A DNA stretch of 64,000 bases from Algoriphagus vanfongensis DSM 17529 (GTDB lineage: Bacteria > Bacteroidota > Bacteroidia > Cytophagales > Cyclobacteriaceae), in assembly GCF_000429465.1 (NCBI RefSeq), contig NZ_KE386906.1:418382-482381 (forward strand). Direction: 5' to 3'. Position 1 is the stretch's first letter, and every line of letters begins with the position of its first letter. Positions 26,915-36,482 of this stretch are shown piece by piece. Below the pieces are notes generated by a model. The model was given only the letters and a program-made list of their open reading frames with translations, was not told the DNA's origin and made no database searches. Both the position numbers and the translations under genes were made by a program.

Positions 26915-27841
26915 ATGATGACACACACTTCTACACGCTATTTGATTTTGGTAGTCGGCCCCACGGCGGTGGGAAAGACCGAATTGTGTCTCAATCTAGC
27001 CAAAAAATTCCAGACCGAAATTGTCTCTTGTGACAGTCGACAGTTTTATAGAGAAATGAATCTGGGTACTGCCAAGCCGGAACCGGAGGAACTGGCGCAG
27101 GTCCCTCATCACCTGATCAATTCCCTCTCCATCGAGGAAAACTATGATGTAAAGCAATTCGAAAAGGATGCATTGGAAATACTTCTTCGCCTTTTCAAAA
27201 AGCATCAAGCCGTGATCATGACGGGTGGTTCTGGGCTTTTCGCAGATGCTATCACAGAAGGCATGGATGAGATGCCTGAGATCGATCCCCAGATCAGGAA
27301 AGAGATCATCGCATCGTATGAGTCAAAAGGACTGGAGTACCTTCAGGAGGAGGTCAGACGACTGGATCCAGAATATTTTGAAAAAGTAGATGTCCAAAAC
27401 CCTCAGCGACTGATGCGGGCCTTGGAAGTTTGCCGTGGTACAGGGCAGACCTTTAGTTCTTTTCGAGTCAAAAATAAAGTTCAAAGACCCTTTGAAATAG
27501 TTAAGATTGGACTACATCGAGAGAGAGAAGAACTCTACAGGCGCATCGATCAACGGATGGACTTGATGATCAGCAAGGGTTTATTTGAGGAGGCAGAAAT
27601 GCTATTTCCCCGTCGGCAACTCAATTCCCTTCAGACTGTGGGGTATCAGGAGATTTTTGGCATGTTGGAGGGAAATTATGATAAAGAGGAGGCGATTAGG
27701 CTTCTCAAGCGAAATTCCCGACGCTATGCCAAAAGACAATTGACCTGGTTTAGACGAGATACTGAAATCCACTGGTTTACTCCAGATGAACAGGAAGAAG
27801 TAATCCGTTTAGTGGCTGAAAGAATTGGGTACGGAGAGTAG
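26915..27841 (+). CDS. miaA: tRNA dimethylallyltransferase
   Basis: 308 residues. P-loop GPTAVGKTE at about 15-23, the substrate signature SCDSRQFYREMNLGTAKP, TGGSGLFADAI, and NPQRLMRALEVCRGTG with a C-terminal NSRRYAKRQLTWFR. It transfers the dimethylallyl group to A37 of tRNAs reading UNN codons. Complete and normal length. A long repeat array begins directly after its stop. Confidence 0.96.
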   Translation: MMTHTSTRYLILVVGPTAVGKTELCLNLAKKFQTEIVSCDSRQFYREMNLGTAKPEPEELAQVPHHLINSLSIEENYDVKQFEKDALEILLRLFKKHQAVIMTGGSGLFADAITEGMDEMPEIDPQIRKEIIASYESKGLEYLQEEVRRLDPEYFEKVDVQNPQRLMRALEVCRGTGQTFSSFRVKNKVQRPFEIVKIGLHREREELYRRIDQRMDLMISKGLFEEAEMLFPRRQLNSLQTVGYQEIFGMLEGNYDKEEAIRLLKRNSRRYAKRQLTWFRRDTEIHWFTPDEQEEVIRLVAERIGYGE

Positions 27842-28145
27842 GTGGTAGTAGATAGTCCAGAGTCAGCAGACCATAGTCGATAGTCGATAGTCTACAGTCC
27901 ATATTCCACAGTCAACAGACCAGCGACCGCAGTCGACTGCAACTGACCACTGATCTTCTGTCTCCGGTCTCCTGTCTTCCAAACCTCCTACCTCCAACTT
28001 CCTGCTTCCAAACTTCCTACATCCTACATCCGACAAACTTTCAGCTTTCTCACTTCAGACTTCAGAATTGTCTGACCACTGATCACTGACCACTGATCTT
28101 CCGTCTCCCGTCTCCCGTCTCCTGTCATCCAACTTCCAAACCTTG
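27842..28145 (-). repeat. Pyrimidine-rich composite repeat array between miaA and the toxin-antitoxin pair
   Basis: Begins with ACCATAGTCGATAGTC / TCTACAGTCC words, then GACCACTGATC, GTCTCCGGTCTCCTGTCTTCC, CCTCCAACTTCCTGCTTCC, TTTCAGCTTTCTCACTTCAG and again GACCACTGATCACTGACCAC. The same words in the same order recur at 39260-39600. On the + strand it is C+T-rich; it is the inverse of the array at 22.2-22.9 kb. The last 50 bp before 28197 include TATATTTA, a near match to the TAnnTTTG promoter box. Confidence 0.85.
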
Positions 28146-28196
28146 TTTCATTAGAAGTGTATCAAATCAACTATTAATCAGTATATTTAGGTCCTT

Positions 28197-28580
28197 ATGT
28201 CCAAAGATAAATCACAATCTAAGCAAGCTAGTGAACCAGATTTAGCCGGTTACCAAATACTTCAAGGCTTGGAATTGGTTTTAAAAAAGAAGGTTGAAAT
28301 AACCGAGGTATGCAAGAGCTTTAATGTTGAAAGATTGGATTTATTTGGGTCAGCTGTTAATGGCGAATTTCATGACACCTCTGATTACGATTTTTTGGTT
28401 CGGTTTCACTCCATACCACTACATGACTATTTCGAAAATTTTATAGGGTTTCAGGTAGCTTTGGAAAAGCTATTGGGAAGAAATGTAGATCTTATTGAAG
28501 CTCAAACTCTTAAAAACCCCTATCTGATCCAGTCTATCGAAAAGGAAAAGCTCAATATCTATGAAGGAAAAAAGTCTTAA
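28197..28580 (+). CDS. mntA: MNT-domain nucleotidyltransferase antitoxin (MntA-like, type VII TA)
   Basis: 127 residues. The minimal nucleotidyltransferase motif is exact: GS at 51-52, then ten residues, then DYD at 63-65 (GSx10DxD). In HEPN/MNT systems MntA neutralises the HepT RNase by adding AMP units to a tyrosine of the toxin. The gene overlaps hepT by 20 bp. It stands on a small island between two repeat arrays. The N-terminal 20 residues are variable and uncharged in pattern. Assignment is by motif and partner. Confidence 0.85.
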   Translation: MSKDKSQSKQASEPDLAGYQILQGLELVLKKKVEITEVCKSFNVERLDLFGSAVNGEFHDTSDYDFLVRFHSIPLHDYFENFIGFQVALEKLLGRNVDLIEAQTLKNPYLIQSIEKEKLNIYEGKKS

Positions 28581-28908
28581 ATGGCTTTTCGATATATTTC
28601 TATCCATTCAGGAGATTCAGGGATTTCTGGATGAATACAATATTAAATCCTTTAGTAGCTATTCTCAGAATAGATTAATCAAAAGAGGCGTCGAACGAAA
28701 TCTAGCTATAATTGGTGAGGCCATGAATAAAATCAAACAGACCGATGTAGAATTGTTTGAAGAAATTCAATATGCTAAAGCCATAATCTCTCTTAGAAAT
28801 CATATTGTGCATGCTTATGATAATATTTCTGACGAAAACATTTGGTCAATCTTGATCAATCACCTTCCGAAACTCAATAAGGAGGTGAATACATTGATTA
28901 GGAAATGA
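28561..28908 (+). CDS. hepT: HEPN-domain RNase toxin (HepT-like, DUF86)
   Basis: 115 residues, all-helical HEPN/DUF86. The catalytic R-x4-H with the following modifiable tyrosine is exact: RNHIVHAY at 79-86 (RX4HXY), the tyrosine AMPylated by MntA in characterised pairs. GVERNLAIIGEAMNKI is the other conserved helix. An RNA-cleaving toxin by family. It is translated with mntA through a 20-bp overlap. Confidence 0.88.
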   Translation: MKEKSLKWLFDIFLSIQEIQGFLDEYNIKSFSSYSQNRLIKRGVERNLAIIGEAMNKIKQTDVELFEEIQYAKAIISLRNHIVHAYDNISDENIWSILINHLPKLNKEVNTLIRK

Positions 28909-28939
28909 TTAATCCTATATACTGAACTTTTTATTCTAG

Positions 28940-29046
28940 CCGTATTTTCACTTCCAACTTCCCAACTTCCAGCATCCAACTTCCAACTCCCGTCTTCCGT
29001 CTCCTGTCTTCCAAACCTCCCAGCTTCCCGCCTCCCAGCACCCCCT
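28940..29046 (-). repeat. Short pyrimidine-rich repeat array downstream of hepT
   Basis: Made of CTTCCAACTTCCCAACTTCC, GTCTTCCGTCTCCTGTCTTCC and CCTCCCAGCTTCCCGCCTCC type words, the same vocabulary as the longer arrays. It separates the convergent hepT and the next gene and ends at that gene's stop. Confidence 0.8.
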
Positions 29047-30147
29047 TTACCTCAATTTCAAATAAGACCTAGCCTCCTGAGCTACAAAATCATTATTGGA
29101 TTGCGATAGTTGCTTCATGGCTTGATCAAAGGCTGAGTTTTTGATTTTGTGCTTTTCAAACAAACGGATTACCCTTACCTGAAATGGAGATTCCAATTGC
29201 AATACATGTTCTGACAGTCGTTTTATACTGATTGTGTTTACAGTCTTTGAACTTTCCAACAGGGCCAAAATCCTATTCCTTTTACCATAATCCCCCATTT
29301 CAAATAGGTCAAATAGTAGATTTGTAATTTGATCATCCTCAAGATCTCTTTCAGAAAAGGCTTGAAGCGCATTGTCTGCTAAAGAAAAGTTGGGACTTTT
29401 TGTAAGTTCAGCAATTTGTTGTCTGGCTATTGGAAACTCTGAAAGCCTGCCTTTCAGTACTTTTAACAGCCATAGTTGATCAGCAATCTCGGGTGATTTC
29501 AATGCTTCAATGACAAAGGCCTCATTCAGGGTCTCTCGAGTCCAGTTTTCTATAAATTGTCTATCCGGACCATATAGAATCTGATAGAGTTTGTATGTTG
29601 TATAGGCAGCTCCTTCGACAATATAGGCGAGCAAATCTTGATTAGTAGCCCCACTGACACCGTCTATTCCGACCAAAGGTGCCTGAGATTCCAAAACTAA
29701 TTCATTGTAGGATATTGACCCCAAAGGAAGATTGGGGTCTGCCAATAATGAATTTAATCGCTCATACTCTTGAACTGAAAAGGGATCATGTTCTTTCTTA
29801 CTTAGAAATTCTCCTTCTGGCAAACTATACCCCAGATATCTACCTGTTGGGTTCCAGTGGACTTTAGCAACCAGCAGCCTGCATTGATTGTCAAAACAAA
29901 CGCTGGTACGGATGTTTTTGGAATATGAAATTGGAATATTATCCCTTCCTAAATGTTGGATAAGGGTATCTGGAGGCATATACTCTTCTTGTACTGGGCT
30001 GACCTTTGATCTATGATGGGTTTCAGGTACAGCAATTGTAGCTGGAGTGCCGTAATAAATAGAGGCTTTGTTTTTCTGAACTTCCTGTGGACTGGTCATG
30101 AGAAACAACAGAAAAACAAAACCTTTATGTAAAATTGGTTTAGACAT
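29047..30147 (-). CDS. Exported protein with an FMN-binding-like DGVSGAT motif
   Basis: 366 residues. The hydrophobic start (GFVFLLFLMTSP) suggests export. Residues about 75-190 include CRLLVAKVHWNPTGRYLGYSLPE and then DGVSGATNQDLL, like the D-x-x-SGAT site where FMN_bind (RnfG/NqrC-type) proteins attach FMN through threonine. Residues about 200-366 look helical and HEAT-like (repeated L/A-rich helices ending RSYLKLR). I do not recognise a full family. It overlaps the FAD oxidoreductase by 8 bp, so a shared redox job is plausible but inferred. Confidence 0.5.
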   Translation of the reverse strand: MSKPILHKGFVFLLFLMTSPQEVQKNKASIYYGTPATIAVPETHHRSKVSPVQEEYMPPDTLIQHLGRDNIPISYSKNIRTSVCFDNQCRLLVAKVHWNPTGRYLGYSLPEGEFLSKKEHDPFSVQEYERLNSLLADPNLPLGSISYNELVLESQAPLVGIDGVSGATNQDLLAYIVEGAAYTTYKLYQILYGPDRQFIENWTRETLNEAFVIEALKSPEIADQLWLLKVLKGRLSEFPIARQQIAELTKSPNFSLADNALQAFSERDLEDDQITNLLFDLFEMGDYGKRNRILALLESSKTVNTISIKRLSEHVLQLESPFQVRVIRLFEKHKIKNSAFDQAMKQLSQSNNDFVAQEARSYLKLR

Positions 30148-31516
30148 AGTCAGATTGACTAGGTACCAATCCTCCGTGATTTTGAATTAGAGTAGCAAGG
30201 CTTTCAAAATCTACAGCTTCAGGACTGCAATTTTGATTTATGGCCAAGGCAGCTGCAGCTGCGGCGGCTTGTCCCATTCCCATACAAGAGGCTTGGACCC
30301 GCAAAGCGGAATTAGCCAATCTATCACTACTGAGACATCGGCCTGCAACAAGAAAATTTGTACTGCCTTTCGGGATAAGAGCCCTCAGAGGCACCTTAGC
30401 TACCACGCCTTCGGATAGATGCTTTGGAGTCACTCCATGCTCTATGATATGTAGGTCGATCGGATAGTAGGAGTAAGATACAGCATCAGGATAGTTTCTG
30501 CCAGTCACATAGTCTTCATGCGAAACTTGATAAAGCCCTTCTATCCTGTAGGTCTCTCTGACACCCGCCTCAGTGCACATAGCTACGATTCGGGTGTTTT
30601 CACAACCTGGCTGCCGACGCAAAAACTCCAAATGCTTAAGCAGAGATGTCCTTCCTTTGATATTGGTAAGCGTATGCGACTCGGATGTGGTAGAGTCTGC
30701 TCCAGCGATATGCTGTATATTATCTCCTTTGTTTTTCAAAAGCCCTATTATATTTCCCCTAAATTCTGCCCTGACCAATTCTCCTTTTTGGATGGCTTCT
30801 TCATAGGCAGCTTTGATGTGATTGAGATCCAAACTGTCAAAGTCATAGCCGCCTAGGGTAAACATCAAGGTGCCCGGCTGAGATTCTGCCTCCTTGAGTA
30901 CGGTAAATCCTGCGAGCTGGGCTGCAATGGCATTTCCGCTGCAATCAATGACCTGTTTACTTTTGATCTGAGTATGAATGCCTTTACCAGAAGTTTCAAT
31001 TAGCCAATTGCTTCCGTCAAATTCCAGTCGGGTAGGGGTTTCATAATAGCGAATCTGGACTCCAGCCTCCAGGCATTTTTGCTCCAACAAAATGGTGTAA
31101 ATGGAAGCATTGAGTCGTACCTGATGTCTCCAATGTTCTCGGCCATGAGGGATAGAAAAGTCAGGTAAAGTGTCTCCATTTAGGGCAACTGCATCTTGTA
31201 CTGCCTCCCATCCTATACCGCTTATGATTTGCTTTCCCCAAGCGAAAAAGATACCCGGAAATGCCACACCGGCTGTGGTAGTGGTGCCGCCCAGTTGGCT
31301 TTGACATTCTATGAGGATAACCCGTTTTCCAGCCCTTCCAGCTTGGATGGCTGCAATGGCCCCGGCCGTACCCCCGCCCACTACCAAAATATCTGTTTCC
31401 AGTTCTCTTTCCTGAGTTTGATAGGGAGGGAGAATCAAGTCTGCTTTGGCTATTTTTGGTGCTGTGATACCAAAGGAAATAGCTCCCAAGGTGGACAGCA
31501 TTGTTCTTCTTTTCAT
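30140..31516 (-). CDS. FAD-dependent oxidoreductase, exported (FAD_oxidored type)
   Basis: 458 residues. The twin-arginine-like leader MKRRTMLSTLGAISFGITAPKI suggests folded export. Rossmann FAD motif VVGGGTAGAIAAIQAGRAGKRVILIE at about 45-70, then QLGGTTTTAG and the C-terminal FAD segment FLVAGRCLSSD with ALRVQASCMGMGQAAA. This is the PF12831-type family found in many Bacteroidota nutrient loci. The substrate is unknown. It lies 60 bp after susD and overlaps the FMN-like gene, so it belongs to the SusCD locus. Confidence 0.82.
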   Translation of the reverse strand: MKRRTMLSTLGAISFGITAPKIAKADLILPPYQTQERELETDILVVGGGTAGAIAAIQAGRAGKRVILIECQSQLGGTTTTAGVAFPGIFFAWGKQIISGIGWEAVQDAVALNGDTLPDFSIPHGREHWRHQVRLNASIYTILLEQKCLEAGVQIRYYETPTRLEFDGSNWLIETSGKGIHTQIKSKQVIDCSGNAIAAQLAGFTVLKEAESQPGTLMFTLGGYDFDSLDLNHIKAAYEEAIQKGELVRAEFRGNIIGLLKNKGDNIQHIAGADSTTSESHTLTNIKGRTSLLKHLEFLRRQPGCENTRIVAMCTEAGVRETYRIEGLYQVSHEDYVTGRNYPDAVSYSYYPIDLHIIEHGVTPKHLSEGVVAKVPLRALIPKGSTNFLVAGRCLSSDRLANSALRVQASCMGMGQAAAAAAALAINQNCSPEAVDFESLATLIQNHGGLVPSQSDYV

Positions 31517-31576
31517 AATGAAATTCCTTATTGCTCAGAGAAGATGAATTCCTCTCAGCATAGATTTTTGTTAGAA

Positions 31577-33016
31577 TTAATACCCTGGGTTTTGGTCAGT
31601 TTCAGGATTGATCGCACCGTTGAAATTGATTTCCTGCTGTGGAATAGGCCATAAATAATGAGCCTCAGCGATAGTCTTTCCACGGTATTCCAAGATTGTC
31701 TCAGCGGCTTTCCCAGTTCTCTTTAGATCATACCATCTCTTGCCTTCGAATATGAACTCATAGGCTTTTTCTTGCAGGACCGCGTCTATGAATGCCTCCA
31801 AATCGCCTGATTCAAAGCTGAGATCTATCTCAGAAGAGGCAGTAGGATTCATGCCATAGGCTCTTCTATGCACTTGATTGAGAGCCTCTATTGCTTCAGC
31901 TGTTGGAGCCCCTTTTGCACGGGCATCGGATTCAGCAAAAAGGAGTAGTGTTTCGGCATAGCGGTAGATGGGTAGATCATTTCCTGCTCCACTCTGGCTG
32001 ATGGCATCTGGATCGATATATTTATTGCTGACGATGGTCGTGGCACCTAGGCCAAAGTCCACTTGATCCCACATTGACTTTCTGATATCTGCATCGTCCC
32101 ACTCTTGGTAGAATGGATCCTGAGCATCTGCGTAATGGGCATAGGCTCCTCCAAAACTGAAATAGCCTGTGCTGGGATGGTTAAGAATCCATAGAATGTA
32201 ATTCCCTTGACCTGGTTCTCTGGCATATTTCAGGTAAAACACCTCTTCACTGCTATTGAGCAGGTCTGCACCATAGATGTTTTGTTGGAAGTCCTCAATC
32301 GAACTCACTGGTACGAGACTAAATGCCTCTGCATCTATCACCTCTTTACTTTTGCTACTTGCAAGTTCATAGTTGCCCCGATGCATATATACATCAGCTA
32401 GCATTGTTTTGGCAGCATAAAGGGTAGGTCGTCCTTGATTTTTGGCCACCTCAGGGAGATTTGCTTCAGCAAAAATCAAATCATCGATTATGAGCTGGTA
32501 AATTTCTTCCTCCGAACTCCTGGGAAGGTCTATCTCTTCCATGGTATTCTCGGTTCTCATGGGGACGCCGGCCCAATTTCTTACCAAGTCAAAATAGGCC
32601 ATTGCTCTCAAGAATTTTGCCTCTGCGGTGTAGTAGGCTATATCATCTTGGCTTATGTCCGTACCCGAGGGAGCGTTTTTGATGACTAGGTTGGCATTGC
32701 GGATGGCTAAGTAGAAGGAGTCCCATCTAGAGCCAGCGGTATTGGTGTTGGTGGCATTCAAACCGGCAAAGTCGTTGTATTGAGCACGGCTGCCTCTACC
32801 ATATCCCCAATCGGTATGAGTGTCCAATATGACTATTTGCTCCGCTCTGGTGGATCTGAGAGGGGAATAGATGGCATTGACTGCCGCTTCCACTTCCTCT
32901 GCAGTATTGTAAAAATTTTCTACGGCCACAGTCTTTGGATTTTCCTCAAGAAGATCCGAGCAGGAGACTAAAGCCAAGAATCCTGCTATATAGATAAGTT
33001 GATGTTGAAATTTCAT
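31577..33016 (-). CDS. SusD/RagB-family nutrient-binding outer-membrane lipoprotein
   Basis: 479 residues. Lipoprotein signal with lipobox LVSCSD (Cys near 19). Typical SusD features are ENFYNTAEEVEAAVNAIYSPL at the start, FLRAMAYFDLVRNWAGVPM in the TPR region, and FEGKRWYDLKRTG with a terminal YLWPIPQQEINFNGAINPETDQNPGY. It lies over the SusC barrel as a lid and binds the substrate. Encoded 29 bp after susC. The target molecule is not predictable from sequence. Confidence 0.95.
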   Translation of the reverse strand: MKFQHQLIYIAGFLALVSCSDLLEENPKTVAVENFYNTAEEVEAAVNAIYSPLRSTRAEQIVILDTHTDWGYGRGSRAQYNDFAGLNATNTNTAGSRWDSFYLAIRNANLVIKNAPSGTDISQDDIAYYTAEAKFLRAMAYFDLVRNWAGVPMRTENTMEEIDLPRSSEEEIYQLIIDDLIFAEANLPEVAKNQGRPTLYAAKTMLADVYMHRGNYELASSKSKEVIDAEAFSLVPVSSIEDFQQNIYGADLLNSSEEVFYLKYAREPGQGNYILWILNHPSTGYFSFGGAYAHYADAQDPFYQEWDDADIRKSMWDQVDFGLGATTIVSNKYIDPDAISQSGAGNDLPIYRYAETLLLFAESDARAKGAPTAEAIEALNQVHRRAYGMNPTASSEIDLSFESGDLEAFIDAVLQEKAYEFIFEGKRWYDLKRTGKAAETILEYRGKTIAEAHYLWPIPQQEINFNGAINPETDQNPGY

Positions 33017-33045
33017 GGTTTTTGGGTTTTGTCCAAGGTGTTTTT

Positions 33046-36000
33046 TTAAAATCCAATTCTCATTCCTGCAGTCAATGTCTTCGGGATAGGGTAGGAATAA
33101 TGATCTATCCCTAGTTGGGTACCGGCACCTCTAGAATTGACCTCAGGATCCCACCATGAGTAGTCGGTAAAGGTGATGTAGTTTTGCGCACTGACATATA
33201 CCTGCAGACTTTTCACACTTGAGTTTTGGATAGGAAAGGAATACGCGAGCTGGATGTTTTTGAATCTCAAGTAGGATCCATCTTCCACAAATCGGTCAGA
33301 CATCCTTGCCGATACATTTCTGCTGATGATAGGGTACTTGGCATTGGGATTTTCTGGACTCCAATGATCATAGAGCACCTCTTTTGGCATGTTCATACCC
33401 TGCCCAAAGTCTAAGGTGCTTGGGATGGAGCTGACATTGAAGATGTCATTGCCTTGGGAGCCTTGGATAAATATCGTGAGTGCAAAACCCTTAAACTCCA
33501 TCGCTGAATTGATTCCATAGATATAGTTGGGGTTGGGATCACCGATATAGGTTTTGTCATTATTGTTGATCGTGCCATCTCCATCAAGATCTCTAAACTT
33601 GATTCTGCCAGTCTCATCGTATCCATCCTCTTCAAATCCCCAAAACTGTCCTATAGGTCTTCCTTCCCGCAGTATGGTGATATTGTCTCCTACCACTAGC
33701 ACATTGGTAAAGGCTCCCAGAATATCTTCCCCATTAGCCAGACTAATGACTTGGTTTCTATTGAATGAAATATTGCCATTGAGTGACCAGTGGAAATTGG
33801 AGGTATTGATCACATTTGCATTCACTGCAAATTCCACCCCTTTATTTTGGACCTTACCCACGTTTTGGATGGTAGTGGTGAAACCCAAAGAACTTGGTAG
33901 TCTTACAGTATTGAGTAGATCTCTGGTGTTTTTGATGTAATAATCAGTGCTGAAGGTGAAGCGATCATCCAGGATCCCAATATCTACACCCACATCAAAT
34001 TGCTCAGTGGTTTCCCACTTGAGATCGCCTGGCAATACAGAGCTGGGAGCAAAAGTATTGTACATTCTATCATCGAATATGGTATTGCCTGGACTGAGCT
34101 GATTGAGAGTAGCATAAGGGGAGATCGCCTGACTTCCGGTCAGACCATAGCTGGTTCGGATCTTCAAGTCAGAGATACTACTGTTGTTTTTCAAAAACTC
34201 TTCTTCTGATACTTTCCATGCAAATGCACCGCTTGGAAAATATCCCCACTTATTCCCTGGGCTGTAGCGTGATGATCCATCACTTCTGAAATTGAAAGTC
34301 AGCAGGTACCTATCTTTCAGTGAATAATTGATTCTACCGAGATAGGAAAGTAAGACGGACTTGCTATAGCCACTGCTAGGAATTCCCGGGGTTTGTGATG
34401 CTTCCAGACTATGTGTCTCAAAGGCATCGCTGAGAAAACCTATGCCACTTCCGCTCAGATAAGTGCTTAGGAAATCCTGATAGGTAAAGCCTCCCAGAAT
34501 GGTAAGATTATGAATGGAGGAAAAAGTCTTTTGGTAGGTAGCGGTGGCTTCCCCTAGCAAACTCCTGAATTGGGAAGTGCTGACACCCGCTCTACCGTCT
34601 GAATTGAAAAAATTTCGGGTAGTATAGGAGTCAGTTCTGTCATCCCGGTTTTCTATTCCTCCGGTAGCCTTGATAGAAAGCTCAGGAATGGGCTTGTATT
34701 CAAAAGTCAAGCTACTCAGGACGACATTTGCCTTGACGACATTGCTCTGTTCATTGATGAAATTCAGTGGGTTGATAATATCCGGTGCGATGAAGGGATA
34801 TTCATTCCCCAGCACGGTGTATGATCCATTTTCATCATAAGGCTGAGAAATCGGGGAAGCTGATATGGCAGAGCCTATCATTGAGTTTCCTCTTTGTCCA
34901 CCCCCACTATCTCTCCGCTCGGTCTTTAGATGGGAGAGGTTCGTGTTGAAATTGAGAGAAAATTTATCGCTGATCTGATGATTCAGGTTGGTCCGCAGGT
35001 TGTAGCGATCATAGTCGCTTCCTTTCACGATTCCCTCTTGCCCAAAAAATCCTCCAGCTACCGAAAATTTAGTTTTTGCATTCCCTCCGCTCACATTGAC
35101 AGATGAAGAAAATATAGGAGCGTCTTGAAAGATCAGGTCCTGCCAGTCGTAGCCTTCACCAAAGGAATTGATTTCTTGATCTGTGAAGTAAAGAGGGATA
35201 TTGTCATTCGCCGCCTGCATATTTTGCAATTGGGCATATTCTGTCCCGTTCATCAGGTCCAGTTTTTTTCTGAGGGATTGTGAGCTATAGCTTGTTTCAA
35301 TATCCACCCTTGTTTGGCCTTCAGATCCTTGCTTGGTAGTGATCAAAACCACTCCATTTGCTCCTCTCGACCCATAGATGGCAGTCGCAGAGGCATCTTT
35401 GAGTATCTCGATGCTTTCTATATCATAACTATTGAGCTGGGTAGGATTGCCTGAAAACGGAAAACCATCAATGACATACAGTGGATCATTTCCTCCCTGA
35501 ATAGAATTGGTACCCCGAATCCGTATGCTTACCGGAGCTCCCGGAGATCCATTGTTTTGAATCACCTGAACACCAGCCGCACGCCCATTCAGAGCCTGCA
35601 TGACATTGGTAGTGGGGAAGGAGTTGAGTTCCTCAGATTTGACCTGAGCCACGGAACCCGTCAGGTCACTTCTTTTCACTGCTCCATAGCCAATGACTAC
35701 CACCTCGTCCAGAGACTTGGCATCTTCTTCCAAGGTGATATCCAAGATGCTTTGATTGGATACAGTGTGCTTTTGGGAGTGAAATCCCACAAAGGAAAAA
35801 ACCAAAACTTGTCCTTCCTCTGCACTGATCTCATAGTTTCCCATTTCATTGGTCACGGTCCCTGATGAAGTGCCCTCGATGATAATAGTGACACCGGGTA
35901 GGGGGAGCCCCTGCTGGTCTGTGACTGTACCCCGAATCTCAACTGCTTGCACCAGCGCGATTTCTATAGGGGGATTGCTAGATCTCTCTACTTTTTTGAC

Positions 36001-36345
36001 AATGATGTTTTCATTGATCTGCTTAAAGTTGAGCGAAGTAGCCTGAGCTATCTCCAACAGAATCTCGTACACAGTCCCTTTTTGGGGTGCATCGATAGGG
36101 AGGGAAGCTGTGATTTCTTCTTTGGAATAGACAAATCTGAAATTTGTCTGCCGCTCGATCTCCTGCAGGATGGGTACCACAGTTGACCTGGTTTTTTTCA
36201 ATTCCACATACACCTGATCGATACTTTTTACCTGTGCCTCACCCGTATTGGCGAGGAGCAGACTCATAGTCAGAGCTTGGATCAGGAAGGCATAGATGAG
36301 TTTTTTGGACATGTCCAGTAAATGATAGATTATAGCATTTTTCAT
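33046..36345 (-). CDS. SusC/RagA-family TonB-linked outer-membrane transporter with STN domain
   Basis: 1099 residues. After the export region comes an STN domain (about 50-115, ILQEIERQTNFRFVYSKEEI), then a carboxypeptidase-like domain (RGTVTDQQGLPLPGVTIIIEGTSSGT), the plug with VVVIGYGAVKRSDLTGSVAQV and the SusC motif IRIRGTNSIQGGNDPLYVIDGFP, and a 22-strand barrel. STN-bearing transporters signal through FecR to an ECF sigma factor, and both are encoded upstream. It imports a large nutrient with SusD. The start may be the MSKK Met at residue 12, since the first 11 residues precede a better signal peptide. Confidence 0.95.
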   Translation of the reverse strand: MKNAIIYHLLDMSKKLIYAFLIQALTMSLLLANTGEAQVKSIDQVYVELKKTRSTVVPILQEIERQTNFRFVYSKEEITASLPIDAPQKGTVYEILLEIAQATSLNFKQINENIIVKKVERSSNPPIEIALVQAVEIRGTVTDQQGLPLPGVTIIIEGTSSGTVTNEMGNYEISAEEGQVLVFSFVGFHSQKHTVSNQSILDITLEEDAKSLDEVVVIGYGAVKRSDLTGSVAQVKSEELNSFPTTNVMQALNGRAAGVQVIQNNGSPGAPVSIRIRGTNSIQGGNDPLYVIDGFPFSGNPTQLNSYDIESIEILKDASATAIYGSRGANGVVLITTKQGSEGQTRVDIETSYSSQSLRKKLDLMNGTEYAQLQNMQAANDNIPLYFTDQEINSFGEGYDWQDLIFQDAPIFSSSVNVSGGNAKTKFSVAGGFFGQEGIVKGSDYDRYNLRTNLNHQISDKFSLNFNTNLSHLKTERRDSGGGQRGNSMIGSAISASPISQPYDENGSYTVLGNEYPFIAPDIINPLNFINEQSNVVKANVVLSSLTFEYKPIPELSIKATGGIENRDDRTDSYTTRNFFNSDGRAGVSTSQFRSLLGEATATYQKTFSSIHNLTILGGFTYQDFLSTYLSGSGIGFLSDAFETHSLEASQTPGIPSSGYSKSVLLSYLGRINYSLKDRYLLTFNFRSDGSSRYSPGNKWGYFPSGAFAWKVSEEEFLKNNSSISDLKIRTSYGLTGSQAISPYATLNQLSPGNTIFDDRMYNTFAPSSVLPGDLKWETTEQFDVGVDIGILDDRFTFSTDYYIKNTRDLLNTVRLPSSLGFTTTIQNVGKVQNKGVEFAVNANVINTSNFHWSLNGNISFNRNQVISLANGEDILGAFTNVLVVGDNITILREGRPIGQFWGFEEDGYDETGRIKFRDLDGDGTINNNDKTYIGDPNPNYIYGINSAMEFKGFALTIFIQGSQGNDIFNVSSIPSTLDFGQGMNMPKEVLYDHWSPENPNAKYPIISRNVSARMSDRFVEDGSYLRFKNIQLAYSFPIQNSSVKSLQVYVSAQNYITFTDYSWWDPEVNSRGAGTQLGIDHYSYPIPKTLTAGMRIGF

Positions 36346-36482
36346 ACCTTTACATCGGTTAAATCTTTGAGAATGGGTTTAGCTAATTGACAGAAAGGAA
36401 TGCTTCCTGATCTGTCGGCTGGAAGTGTTGGCGCACTTTCAGCCACATTTTTTGTCATGAGTTTTAGGGCATAGGCAGATCT

